A DNA stretch of 64,000 nucleotides from VFZP01 sp043755595 (GTDB lineage Bacteria; Acidobacteriota; Terriglobia; Bryobacterales; Bryobacteraceae): assembly GCA_043755595.1 (NCBI GenBank), contig JAYUSQ010000279.1, positions 1 through 64,000 on the forward strand, in the 5' to 3' direction. A model generated the notes under the pieces. It had not been told where the DNA came from and did not search any database. It saw only the letters and a program-made list of their open reading frames with translations. The position numbers and the translations under genes are program-made. Below, piece after piece: positions 8,064 through 15,068 of this stretch. How positions within the stretch are numbered: the stretch's first letter is position 1; the number at the start of each line of letters is the position of its first letter.

Positions 8064-9203
8064 GTGACGCACGGCTTTTACGAGTTCTTCGCAGGCGGCG
8101 GCATGGTGCGAGCCGGGCTCGGGCCTGCGTGGCGATGTCTGTTCGCGAACGATTTCGACCGGAAGAAAGGCAAAATCTATAACCTGAATTGGGGCGCGGG
8201 CACATTGAAAACCGGTGATGTGGGTGAACTCACCAGCGGCGATCTTCCAGGTCAAGCTGCCTTGGCGTGGGCGTCATTTCCCTGTCAGGACCTCTCGCTG
8301 GCCGGCGCCGGAGCCGGTCTGCGCGGGGATCGTTCCGGTGCATTCTGGCCCTTTTGGAAGCTGCTCCAAGATCTAGCCGCACAGGGCCGCGCTCCCGCCC
8401 TGATCGCGCTTGAAAATGTCGCGGGCTTACTGACGTCGCATGAAGGTCGCGACTTCGCCGCTGTCTGCTCGGCTCTTCATAACGGCGGGTATTCAACAGG
8501 GGCGATGTTGATCGACGCGTCGCTCTTCGTGCCTCAATCCAGACCCAGGCTCTTCATCGTCTGCGCTCGCCTTGGAACCCCGATTCCAGAGACCTGCCGC
8601 GCCACTGGTCCCGTCCGGCCTTGGCACACCCAAAGCCTACAGACGGCGTTTGACCGGCTTCCGGCGCACGTGAAGCGCAACTGGATTTGGTGGAATCCTC
8701 CGCCTCCACCGCCTCGCACTAGGACTTTCGCGGATGTGATTGAAGATGCGCCCAGGGATGTCGCATGGTTGACCGGCGAGGAGACGAATGCGCTGATAGC
8801 GAAAATGAGCGAAGTGAACCAGGCCAAGCTGTCAGCCGCGAAACGCGAGAAACGAAAGATTGTGGGCGGGCTGTATCGGCGAACGCGATCCGATGAAACC
8901 GGCCGGAAGGTGCAGCGCGCCGAAGTCCGTTTCGACGATATCTCCGGTTGCCTGCGTACGCCAGCGGGTGGGTCCAGCCGGCAGGTTGTGATGATCGTCG
9001 AAGGAGCATCGGTGAAAGCGCGATTGATCTCCAGCCGCGAAACGGCCAGACTCATGGGGTTGCCGGATAGCTATATCCTCCCGGCCAATTACAACGAGGC
9101 GTACCATCTGACGGGCGACGGAGTCGTGGTCCCGGTGGTGAGGCATTTGGCGGAGCATCTGTTTGAACCGATCCTGGCGGCGCATGAGAAAGCGATTCCC
9201 TGA
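8064..9203 (+). CDS. dcm: DNA (cytosine-5-)-methyltransferase
   Basis: 379 residues from GTG 8064, chosen because the open frame upstream runs through brnA and the conserved protein begins at FYEFFAGGGM. C5-methyltransferase motifs appear in order: I (FFAGGGM), IV with catalytic Cys (SFPCQDLS), VI (LENVAGL), VIII (QSRPRLFIV), and X near the end (the segment LTGDGVVVPVVRHLAEHL). The variable target-recognition region between VIII and IX is short. No restriction endonuclease gene is next to it; instead it is followed by vsr, the usual partner that repairs T:G mismatches from deaminated 5-methylcytosine. Stop and vsr start share one base (TGATG). Confidence 0.92.
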   Translation: MTHGFYEFFAGGGMVRAGLGPAWRCLFANDFDRKKGKIYNLNWGAGTLKTGDVGELTSGDLPGQAALAWASFPCQDLSLAGAGAGLRGDRSGAFWPFWKLLQDLAAQGRAPALIALENVAGLLTSHEGRDFAAVCSALHNGGYSTGAMLIDASLFVPQSRPRLFIVCARLGTPIPETCRATGPVRPWHTQSLQTAFDRLPAHVKRNWIWWNPPPPPPRTRTFADVIEDAPRDVAWLTGEETNALIAKMSEVNQAKLSAAKREKRKIVGGLYRRTRSDETGRKVQRAEVRFDDISGCLRTPAGGSSRQVVMIVEGASVKARLISSRETARLMGLPDSYILPANYNEAYHLTGDGVVVPVVRHLAEHLFEPILAAHEKAIP

Positions 9204-9601
9204 TGGAATCGCGCGAACTCAGAAGGCGGACCATGCGCGCGGTGAAGAGCAAAGATACCGCGCCGGAAATGCTCGTGCGGCGATTGCTCCACGCCGCCGG
9301 ATTCCGCTACCGCCTCCATCGCCGCGACCTCCCTGGCTGCCCCGACTTGGCGTTCCCCAGCCGCCGCAAAGTGATCTTTGTTCACGGTTGTTTCTGGCAT
9401 GGGCACACCTGCGCTCGTGGCAGCCGCGAACCGAAAGCCAACAGCGATTATTGGCGGAAGAAGATCGCGGGCAACGTGCAGCGCGACAAACGCTCGGCGC
9501 GCGCCCTGAGGCAGGCCGGTTGGAAGCGGTTGATCGTTTGGGAATGCCAGTTGCGGAGTGAACGGCTGCTGAGCCGGTTAACCAATTTTCTCGCTGCATA
9601 A
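9203..9601 (+). CDS. vsr: Very short patch repair (Vsr) endonuclease
   Basis: 132 residues, near the usual Vsr length. The N-terminus has RRRTMRAVKSKDTAPE (MxxVxxKxTxPE-type), followed by LPGCPDLAF with the catalytic Asp, VIFVHGCFWHGHTC (zinc ligands and metal-site residues) and NSDYWRKKIAGNVQRD. Vsr nicks 5' of T in T:G mismatches within methylated sites. It is translationally coupled to the methyltransferase. Its 3' part, from about codon 55 onward, is repeated at 13322-13537 and 14774-15014, each copy followed by the same promoter and tRNA 5' half. This copy is the only complete one. Confidence 0.92.
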   Translation: MESRELRRRTMRAVKSKDTAPEMLVRRLLHAAGFRYRLHRRDLPGCPDLAFPSRRKVIFVHGCFWHGHTCARGSREPKANSDYWRKKIAGNVQRDKRSARALRQAGWKRLIVWECQLRSERLLSRLTNFLAA

Positions 9602-9616
9602 GATCATTCAGGCGGC

Positions 9617-9622
9617 TACAAT
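9617..9622 (+). promoter_or_regulatory. -10 box of the duplicated tRNA promoter
   Basis: TACAAT lies about 35 bases before the tRNA 5' half at 9656. The same box stands at 13553-13558 and 15030-15035 before the other two copies. I see no strong -35 hexamer; the best is CTGCAT at a 17-base spacing. Conservation in all three copies suggests that each tRNA 5' half is transcribed. Confidence 0.45.
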
Positions 9623-9655
9623 GGAAGGGCGGATTTCTCCGCACCAGCTAGTGAA

Positions 9656-9696
9656 GGGCCCTTAGCACAGCGGTTAGTGCAGGGGACTCATAATCC
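9656..9696 (+). repeat. tRNA(CAT) 5' half, copy 1 (attachment-site remnant)
   Basis: 41 bases identical to positions 1-41 of the complete tRNA at 15069. The match ends in the 3' side of the anticodon stem, after CTCATAATCC. What follows is not tRNA but the conserved left end of an integrative element. It is not a functional tRNA gene. Confidence 0.85.
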
Positions 9697-9941
9697 ATAA
9701 ATCACGCAAAAGCAATAGTTTACGCCTAGGCGCGCTATGTTAACGTGGATTGCGCTATGTCCCGTCGTTTCGTAGGTTTGGGTCATCCCCTCGCTGGAAC
9801 TTCGGGCAACCCGACGCAACCAGGAGTAGCAGGGGGTAGGCACAAATTGAGCACAGCCGTCACTACAGTGGGCGTGCACTCTTAGGACACTACCCGAGCG
9901 TTATTCTTCCGGCTGAAACCTACCTCGCCGTTGCCCTGGAT
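9697..9941. other. Left-end arm of element A, no gene seen
   Basis: This stretch has short matches, in the same order, to the region right of the second tRNA half: ATAAATCA, TTACGCCT, and GGAGTAGCAGGGGGTAGGCACAAATT (9822-9847 here, 13759-13784 there with one change). Such arms next to a core site usually bind integrase. There is no credible gene. Confidence 0.55.
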
Positions 9942-10562
9942 TCACGACACCGGCGGCCTCGGGCTCGCGGCCACGAAGCCAGAGACGAGCCAGATCAGCG
10001 CGCCCCCAATGATACGCACGAACCAGAACCCGGCGAGGTAGCCCCCAATTGGCCATAGGAGCAGTTGCCAGCGCGGAGTGTAGTTGTCTTTGCGGTAAAA
10101 GCGGTCTCCGGTAGCTGTCTTCGCAGCGTTAATGAAACCATCGTAGCCAGCAGCCACGCTTTTCAGTGTAGTCTTGCGTGCGGTAAATAGGGCCGCATCG
10201 TCACGATCCCGAAAGAGCAAGATGCCGGTCTGTGTCGTGAGGGATCCGTATTTCTCTCCGGCTTCGGTGTCAGTCTGGTTATGATACCCGCCAGGGAATG
10301 CCTTCTTGACAGCGCGCCCCAGCGCTTCGTGTGTCCATTCGATTTGCCAAATTACTATCGTCTTCCCACGAAACTCATCCACAAGCGGCAGATCCCAATG
10401 CTGCGGAAGCGGGTTTGGGGCCTCACGGATAAGCCTCCTTAGGGTCTCCTGCTCTATCGGCCGGTTCCAGTCTTCAGATGCCATAAGAGCGGCAACCATG
10501 GCACACAGGATTCCAACGACAATCGCCAGCCGTCGCACTCCCTCGCGCGCGTTGAATTTCAT
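9942..10562 (-). CDS. Membrane protein of unknown function
   Basis: 206 residues with an N-terminal membrane segment (about residues 11-28, LAIVVGILCAMVAALMA) and a C-terminal hydrophobic hairpin (about 165-200, LLLWPIGGYLAGFWF and GGALIWLVSGFVAA). The middle, soluble part contains VDEFRGKTIVIWQIEWTHEALGRAVKKAFPGGYHN. I do not recognise the family. Its ATG overlaps the stop of the upstream gene by four bases, so the two are co-translated. As cargo of element A it could be an envelope modifier, a superinfection factor or a defence effector; nothing in the sequence decides. Confidence 0.6.
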   Translation of the reverse strand: MKFNAREGVRRLAIVVGILCAMVAALMASEDWNRPIEQETLRRLIREAPNPLPQHWDLPLVDEFRGKTIVIWQIEWTHEALGRAVKKAFPGGYHNQTDTEAGEKYGSLTTQTGILLFRDRDDAALFTARKTTLKSVAAGYDGFINAAKTATGDRFYRKDNYTPRWQLLLWPIGGYLAGFWFVRIIGGALIWLVSGFVAASPRPPVS

Positions 10563-11026
10563 GGCTGTTTCGATGGAACCAGCGATGGCCTCGGGTTCGC
10601 CTTTAGGTAGTCGTTTAGGAAGAAGTCCAGGACGTCAAGAGCAACTTTCTCTATCCGGTCTCTGGCTGAAGTGCGTCCCGAAAAGCCGAACTGATACTCC
10701 CACCATGTGGAGACCGCTTGGACGGCTCCGCGCAGCAATACAGCCTCGAACAGTTTCAGGGCGATCGAGTAAGTAATGCGCCCATTCTCTTCGCAGATGG
10801 CCGAAACGGTCAACTGGAGTATTGCCGAGTCGGTGTCGTCTACAACTAGTCCACTTTGCCGCAAACGTAGCTCGATCTTTGCCTTTATGGTGTCCGATTT
10901 CAGGTATTCTTTCGCGCACTCTTGAGCATCAGGGACAGAGACGCTTATAGACCGAAGTCCACGCAGCACGTCATCGGCGCAGGCCAGCCCTTGGATTGCA
11001 ACCAGCAGCAACAGCGCGAGTCTCAT
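10559..11026 (-). CDS. Exported protein of unknown function
   Basis: 155 residues with a short signal peptide (MRLALLLLVAIQGLACA-D); the Cys in LACA is not in a good lipobox position. The mature protein has a segment like SVPDAQECAKEYLKSDTIKAKIELRLRQSGLVV and later QLTVSAICEENGRITYSIALKLFEAVLL. This pattern (degradable helix then beta strands) resembles small periplasmic proteins in which a variant argument is summed, but I cannot name a family. It is first in a two-gene minus-strand unit with the membrane protein at 9942-10562. Confidence 0.6.
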   Translation of the reverse strand: MRLALLLLVAIQGLACADDVLRGLRSISVSVPDAQECAKEYLKSDTIKAKIELRLRQSGLVVDDTDSAILQLTVSAICEENGRITYSIALKLFEAVLLRGAVQAVSTWWEYQFGFSGRTSARDRIEKVALDVLDFFLNDYLKANPRPSLVPSKQP

Positions 11027-11249
11027 GGGGTGCCGTCTCCTCTCGGCATGACGGGCACTATATCACCTGGATCAGCGGTGCGGCAATGCCGGGCCTCCGA
11101 AATGGGAGCCAGCAGGAAGGCGCGGACGCAAACCATCTGTCTCGTGTTATGTTCGAATCAGCCGCCTAGCTCCTGCAGGGCGACAAGTAGGAACCCCTTC
11201 CTGCTGGCGGCTCCCTACCAAGGGAAAGGGGATCGCGCGAAGGGGAGCG

Positions 11250-12392
11250 ATGACCAACTCGTCTACAACCGAGTATCTCGACTTACCGGCTGAAGCCCGT
11301 CGGCGAATCGAGAGCGCTCGACACAAAGCACTGCTAGAGCTTCGGGACTACACTGTAAATCAGGCCGCATCAGCAGCATTCGCGATCCGCAGTTTTGATT
11401 CCCAAGCCAACGAACTCATCCACCTACAACTCGGCTACCCAGCATTAAAGAGGGCACTCGACGTGCTTCGGCGGGATTGCCTTGCGTCGGCTCTGCTGGA
11501 GTGCCAAAGGCTCAAGGGCGGCATAGTTGGATTGTGGAGCCCCGCTATTGAAACGGCGTTACTCTGGCAGCGGGACGCGCGACTAATGGAGCTTGAGCCG
11601 GAAGCTGCCACGCCCGCCGGACGGCTCGAACTCGAGTCTGTTCCCGAATCTATCCGGAGTGCGGCGAGGCGCGGTATTCTTGGGCTTAATTCTGCCCGTC
11701 ACCAGAACCCCATGGAGGAGTCGGCCCTCCTGCAAAGGGCCTACGACGAGTTTGCCAAATCAGCGGTCGCGGCCGGCTCCGACTTGACAGCCGAATTCCT
11801 CGCGGAAACGCTGCCAGGCTGGGTATTGGGGACAGCGGTCGAACTGCAGTGGTCTCGTCCTGGGCCCAAAGTGACCGTTCGATATGGTGGCCTTTGCTGG
11901 CAGCGTGGTCGATGGCTTGTGCCAGGCCCGATTGATCCTGACCCGCCCGTCAACCTCGGTAAGGAGCAGGTAAACCGTTCATTCAGGGCTTGGTTCCTCA
12001 AGCTTCTTGAAGGTAGGATTGCGCAGTGGGAAGCCGAAGGCCTCTCCGCAGCCGAGCACCAGGGTCAGACTCAACTACCCGAAGCTGCGGGAGTTGAACG
12101 ACGGTCGAACGTGGCGTCGGGTAGCGAGGAACAGGCTGCGCGGGCGAAGGTGCGTGACGAAGGCGTTACCACCGAGGCAACTGATGCCAGCGGCTATGTC
12201 GTTTTGGTCGGGCGCCTCAATGTTTATCGCCAGAAGAACAAAATGGACTGGCCAAGCATATGCGAATCGATGGGGCCTGGCGGCCCGAAGCCATCGACCC
12301 TGCGAGACTGGCGGAAGTGCCGGATCAAGGGTAAGGTCGGCGAGCCCATGGCCCGTCTAATCGAAGAATGGATCAAGGCGAATTGTCTCTAG
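11250..12392 (+). CDS. 380-aa element-borne protein of unknown function
   Basis: A complete frame, mostly alpha-helical and charged, without signal peptide or membrane segments. An N-terminal helical part (residues 1-180) is followed by a more variable part with a basic C-terminus: KNKMDWPSICESMGPGGPKPSTLRDWRKCRIKGKVG, which looks like a helix-turn-helix or winged-helix DNA-binding domain. It starts 223 bases downstream of the divergent exported gene, so both may share that intergenic region. It lies just before the 10-bp repeats and the Xis-like gene, so a role in control or replication of element A is possible, but this is a guess. Confidence 0.65.
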   Translation: MTNSSTTEYLDLPAEARRRIESARHKALLELRDYTVNQAASAAFAIRSFDSQANELIHLQLGYPALKRALDVLRRDCLASALLECQRLKGGIVGLWSPAIETALLWQRDARLMELEPEAATPAGRLELESVPESIRSAARRGILGLNSARHQNPMEESALLQRAYDEFAKSAVAAGSDLTAEFLAETLPGWVLGTAVELQWSRPGPKVTVRYGGLCWQRGRWLVPGPIDPDPPVNLGKEQVNRSFRAWFLKLLEGRIAQWEAEGLSAAEHQGQTQLPEAAGVERRSNVASGSEEQAARAKVRDEGVTTEATDASGYVVLVGRLNVYRQKNKMDWPSICESMGPGGPKPSTLRDWRKCRIKGKVGEPMARLIEEWIKANCL

Positions 12393-12400
12393 AGCGTTTG

Positions 12401-12430
12401 GCGAAACTCGGCGAAACTCGGCGAAACTCG
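12401..12430. repeat. Three tandem 10-bp repeats (iteron-like)
   Basis: GCGAAACTCG occurs three times in direct tandem (12401-12410, 12411-12420, 12421-12430), in the gap before the Xis-like gene. One further copy sits at 13739-13748 in the left arm of element B. The array could be a binding site for a replication or excision protein. Confidence 0.75.
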
Positions 12431-12467
12431 GCGGCCGCGAGTGCACAATCCCAGGTGAGAATGGGGC

Positions 12468-12689
12468 GTGCAAACCGGAGTAATATCAGAAATCAACACC
12501 AAACCAAGGCGACGCTACGGTAGCGAAATTGACGTCGAAGCTCTAACCGGCATAGCGCGCCGCACGTTACAAAAACATCGGCTGCTTGGAAAGGGCTTCC
12601 CGTTCTACAAACACCTTGGCCGCATTCTTTATGACCTCAACGAAGTAGAGCAACTTATCCGCGCCTCCCGCGTGAAAGGTGCGGCGTAA
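12468..12689 (+). CDS. Excisionase/MerR-like small DNA-binding protein
   Basis: 73 residues from GTG 12468. It shows the layout of MerR-like excisionases: EIDVEALTGIARRTLQKHRLLGKGFPFYKHLGRILYDLNEVEQLI, i.e. a helix-turn-helix followed by a beta wing with the typical KHLGRILYDLNEVE part. Such proteins direct excision of integrated elements or bend DNA at origins. It heads a chain of overlapping genes ending in a primase. The 10-bp tandem repeats 38 bases upstream are a plausible binding site. Confidence 0.65.
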   Translation: MQTGVISEINTKPRRRYGSEIDVEALTGIARRTLQKHRLLGKGFPFYKHLGRILYDLNEVEQLIRASRVKGAA

Positions 12690-12821
12690 GTGACCCCGCC
12701 GGACATCGAGCGCACACTACTCGCACTCCGCAGCGCCTGGGGCCGTGCCAGGCGCCGCGAGGCCGCGCGCAAAGCCATAGGGGTGCAGGCCGTCGAACGG
12801 GGCCAGGAGCGCAAGAAGTGA
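12690..12821 (+). CDS. 43-aa basic protein of element A
   Basis: A GTG directly after the stop of the Xis-like gene opens a frame of 43 codons, rich in Arg, Lys and Ala and probably one long helix (IERTLLALRSAWGRARRREA). It is followed by a 4-base overlap (GTGA) with the next tiny gene. The tight coupling makes it a credible gene. I do not recognise it. Confidence 0.4.
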   Translation: MTPPDIERTLLALRSAWGRARRREAARKAIGVQAVERGQERKK

Positions 12822-12952
12822 GGCCGTATTCGCTCGACGACTACTGGGGGCAGCTTGCCGCCAGTTACGAGTGTCGCGGTTGCGCCGTGCCGCGCGCTTG
12901 GCGCTGGTGGTACCGGGCAATGGTTTCCCTAATGCGATGGGGGGCGCGGTGA
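12818..12952 (+). CDS. 44-aa protein of element A with CxxC motif
   Basis: A frame from GTG 12818 overlapping the previous one by four bases and ending in TGATG shared with the primase start. It has a CRGC motif and many Trp residues (RAWRWWYRAMVSLMRW). Its place in the chain of overlapping genes supports translation. The function is unknown. Confidence 0.4.
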   Translation: MRPYSLDDYWGQLAASYECRGCAVPRAWRWWYRAMVSLMRWGAR

Positions 12953-13359
12953 TGGCCGGAATTGATGCGGCAACGGTTCGGGCTCAGACCGATATCGGCG
13001 CCTTCATTGGCCAGTACGTCGCGCTCCGCCCTGAGGGCGTCAACTTGGTTGGGCTTTGCCCTTTTCACGAAGAGAAAACCCCCTCGTTCAAAGTGCACCG
13101 GTCCGAGAAGTACTTCAAGTGCTTCGGCTGCCAGGCTGGTGGTGATGTGATCGATTTCGCGCGGCGCATCGAGGGCGTCGGGTTCCATATCGCGTTGGCA
13201 AGGGTCGCCGCGTTTTCAGGCTCTGCGGTAACGCAAGGCAGAGTCGCGCCCGCTTCCGGCCAGCCGCCTCCGCCTATCCCGGTGGAAGCCGTGCGCCGTA
13301 AGCTGGCCGCCGAGGGCTTCCGGCTGTTTCTGGCATGGGCATACCTGCGCTCGCGGTAG
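12952..13359 (+). pseudogene. CHC2 zinc-finger DNA primase, 5' fragment
   Basis: From ATG 12952 (overlapping the previous stop) the protein reads like the N-terminal domain of DnaG-type primases: ATVRAQTDIGAFIGQYVALRP, then LCPFHEEKTPSFKVH and KYFKCFGCQAGGDVIDF, i.e. the zinc ligands C-x2-H and C-x2-C of a CHC2 finger. After about residue 122 the sequence runs, at about 13321, into the vsr 3' copy in a different frame and stops at 13359. The TOPRIM catalytic domain is missing, so the gene is dead. The small DNA primase is typical of phages and satellite elements. Confidence 0.85.
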
Positions 13360-13537
13360 CCGCGTGCCGAAAACCAACAGCGACTACTGGCGGAAGAAGA
13401 TCGCGGGCAACGTGCTGCGCGAACAGCGCTCGGCCCGCGCGCTTCGGCAGTCTGGCTGGAAGCCGTTGATCGTTTGGGAATGCCAGTTGCGGAGCGAAGG
13501 GCTGCTGCGCAGGTTGACCAATTTTCTCGCCGCATAA
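13322..13537 (+). pseudogene. vsr 3' fragment, copy 2
   Basis: In the vsr frame the fragment reads CFWHGHTCARGSRVPK, NSDYWRKKIAGNV, RALRQSGWKPLIVWECQLRS and ends LTNFLAA. It starts within the HGCFWHGH motif, after the catalytic Asp, so it cannot be active. The sequence is closer to copy 3 (14774-15014) than to the intact gene: both have VP in place of EP and QSGWKP in place of QAGWKR. Confidence 0.85.
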
Positions 13538-13592
13538 GATCAATCGGGCCGCTACAATGGAAAGGCGGACTTCGTCGCGCCACCTAAGTAAC

Positions 13593-13633
13593 GGGCCCTT
13601 AGCACAGCGGTTAGTGCAGGGGACTCATAATCC
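13593..13633 (+). repeat. tRNA(CAT) 5' half, copy 2 (attachment-site remnant)
   Basis: The same 41 bases as at 9656-9696 and 15069-15109, ending again after CTCATAATCC. The TACAAT box of its promoter is at 13553-13558. To the right lies the left arm of element B. Confidence 0.85.
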
Positions 13634-13806
13634 GGATCTTGTTATAAATCAACGACTTGCAATAATTACGCCTGCATGCTCGCGATTGCGATATCTCCCG
13701 TCGGTCCCAAGGGTTGAAGTGGTTGACGTTTAAGCGAGGCGAAACTCGGCGTAATTAGGAGTAGCATGGGGTAGGCACAAATTTGGGCATACAAATATCG
13801 AAACAG

Positions 13807-14220
13807 CTACGGTTTTGGGCCAAGAAGTTCGAGCTCAAGTTGTTCGAACTTTGCGGAGTCGTTTTCGTGACCAGACATCTTCCCTAGTGCTGAATTGTGG
13901 TGCGCGATCTCTTCATTGGTAAGCAAGTCCACGAGGAACCGTAGAAAGATTCCTTGATTGATCGAGCCGCCGGACCAAAAGCAGGTGTTGCTCTTGACGT
14001 TGTACTTGAATCGAGAAGCCAACTCCGAGCCTGAAAGCCCCCGCGCCCATTCGTTTGAATAACGTCTGCCGAGCTCGGCGCACTTCAATTTGACATCAAA
14101 CTCCCGAGCTATCACTGCTTCATTCTTTGCGGCGCGATCCTCCTGCAATTGCTGCACGCCTCGGTCAGTGCACCCCACCGATAAAACAACCGCCGCAAAA
14201 CAGCAAAACGACTCTCTCAT
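13807..14220 (-). CDS. Lipoprotein of unknown function (element B cargo)
   Basis: 137 residues with a signal peptide ending in a lipobox (VVLSVGC-T, Cys about 17). The mature part is hydrophilic, with KCAELGRRYSNEWARGLSG, NTCFWSGGSINQGIFLRFLVDLL and a helical C-terminus. Two further Cys residues (about 47 and 80) may form a disulfide. I do not recognise the family. It is divergent from the lipoprotein gene at 14370, 149 bases apart. Confidence 0.55.
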   Translation of the reverse strand: MRESFCCFAAVVLSVGCTDRGVQQLQEDRAAKNEAVIAREFDVKLKCAELGRRYSNEWARGLSGSELASRFKYNVKSNTCFWSGGSINQGIFLRFLVDLLTNEEIAHHNSALGKMSGHENDSAKFEQLELELLGPKP

Positions 14221-14369
14221 CCGTTGACGACCCTTTCTTATCGCTGGCTCAGATTCATACCCCGTATTAAGGGGCCGAGCAGCCAGGCGAAGGCTGTTGG
14301 GCTTCCAATGTCGGGCGCGCCAATAGCCTCTGTGTGTTAAGATTTTATTACACGTTGCACCCTTCTGTC

Positions 14370-14756
14370 ATGCGTTCCGTGTTGATACTCTCGGCCCTTC
14401 TCGCGTGGTCCTGCGCACCGAGGCAGGACGAAAAAGAGATTGCCTGCGCTGATCGGGCGGCGAGGCTAGCCGCGCCGACGGATGGCCCGGAATGGCCTGG
14501 GCGACACACGATTGAAGGCCGCGTGCCACACTACAGCGCTCCCAGCGGGCGTTGCTATCTGCTCATCAGGCACCGAGTCCACGGAGCAGATTCGAAAGGC
14601 TCATTTTCCAGGGCATACCAAACTCTGATTGACGTTGACACCGAAGAGACAATTGCGCGGTGTGGCGATGGTCCGCTTTCTTGCCGAATCGGGCGCGAGT
14701 ACGCCGTAGATTGCGAACGGTGCGAAGCACTAATTCACAAATCCTTGTCACAATAA
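14370..14756 (+). CDS. Lipoprotein of unknown function (element B cargo)
   Basis: 128 residues from ATG 14370, chosen because it starts a good lipoprotein signal (MRSVLILSALLAWSC-A, lipobox LLAWSC). A frame open further upstream has no better start. The mature part contains GRCYLLIRHRVHGADSKGS and several Cys residues (about 24, 57, 98, 105, 114, 117) that probably form disulfides. No family is evident. The stop is only 15 bases before the third vsr fragment. Confidence 0.55.
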   Translation: MRSVLILSALLAWSCAPRQDEKEIACADRAARLAAPTDGPEWPGRHTIEGRVPHYSAPSGRCYLLIRHRVHGADSKGSFSRAYQTLIDVDTEETIARCGDGPLSCRIGREYAVDCERCEALIHKSLSQ

Positions 14757-14773
14757 TGCTCCACGAAAATAGT

Positions 14774-15014
14774 CCGCCGCAAGGTGATCCTCGTTCACGG
14801 CTGTTTCTGGCATCGGCATACCTGCGCTCGCGGCAGCCGCGTGCCGAAAGCCAACAGCGACTACTGGCGGAAGAAGATCGCGGGCAACGTCCGGCGCGAC
14901 CAGCGCTCGGCCCGCGCGCTTCGGCAGTCTGGCTGGAAGCCGTTGATCGTTTGGGAATGCCAGTTGCGGAGTGAACGGTTGCTGAGCCGGTTAACCAATT
15001 TTCTCGCCGCATAA
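14774..15014 (+). pseudogene. vsr 3' fragment, copy 3
   Basis: Matches vsr from RRKVILVHGCFWH to the stop (LTNFLAA), with GCFWHRHTC where the intact gene has GCFWHGHTC. The 5' part with the catalytic Asp is absent. The last 100 bases before the tRNA are almost identical to copy 1, while the 5' part of the fragment differs more. It is directly followed by the promoter and the complete tRNA. Confidence 0.85.
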
Positions 15015-15068
15015 GATCATTCAGGCGGCTACAATGAAATGGCGGACCTCGCCGCGCCACCTCGTCAC

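Larger units (their letters stand above)
9697..13321. mobile_element. Integrative element A (remnant) inserted at the tRNA anticodon stem-loop
   Basis: Bounded on the left by the tRNA 5' half at 9656-9696 and on the right by a junction to the second vsr 3' fragment at about 13322. It carries two envelope proteins, a 380-aa unknown, an iteron-like repeat, an excisionase-like small protein, two tiny coupled genes and a CHC2-type primase cut off at the right junction. No integrase is present, so the part behind the primase has been lost. The content resembles the replication/excision module of phage satellites or small integrative elements. Boundaries are inferred from the repeats. Confidence 0.6.
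13634..14773. mobile_element. Integrative element B (remnant)
   Basis: Lies between the second tRNA half and the third vsr fragment. Its left arm resembles that of element A (shared GGTAGGCACAAATT-type block and a copy of the GCGAAACTCG repeat at 13739). It has two lipoprotein genes and nothing recognisable for replication or integration, so most of the element is gone. The arms without genes are 13634-13806 and 14221-14369. Confidence 0.55.

Noticed and set aside
9656..9696. A first full tRNA gene at 9656
   Set aside because: Only the first 41 bases are tRNA; the 3' half of the anticodon arm and the T arm are missing.
12401..12430. CRISPR array
   Set aside because: The repeats are 10 bases without spacers, and no cas genes are near. 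No other regular repeat-spacer pattern was seen in the window.
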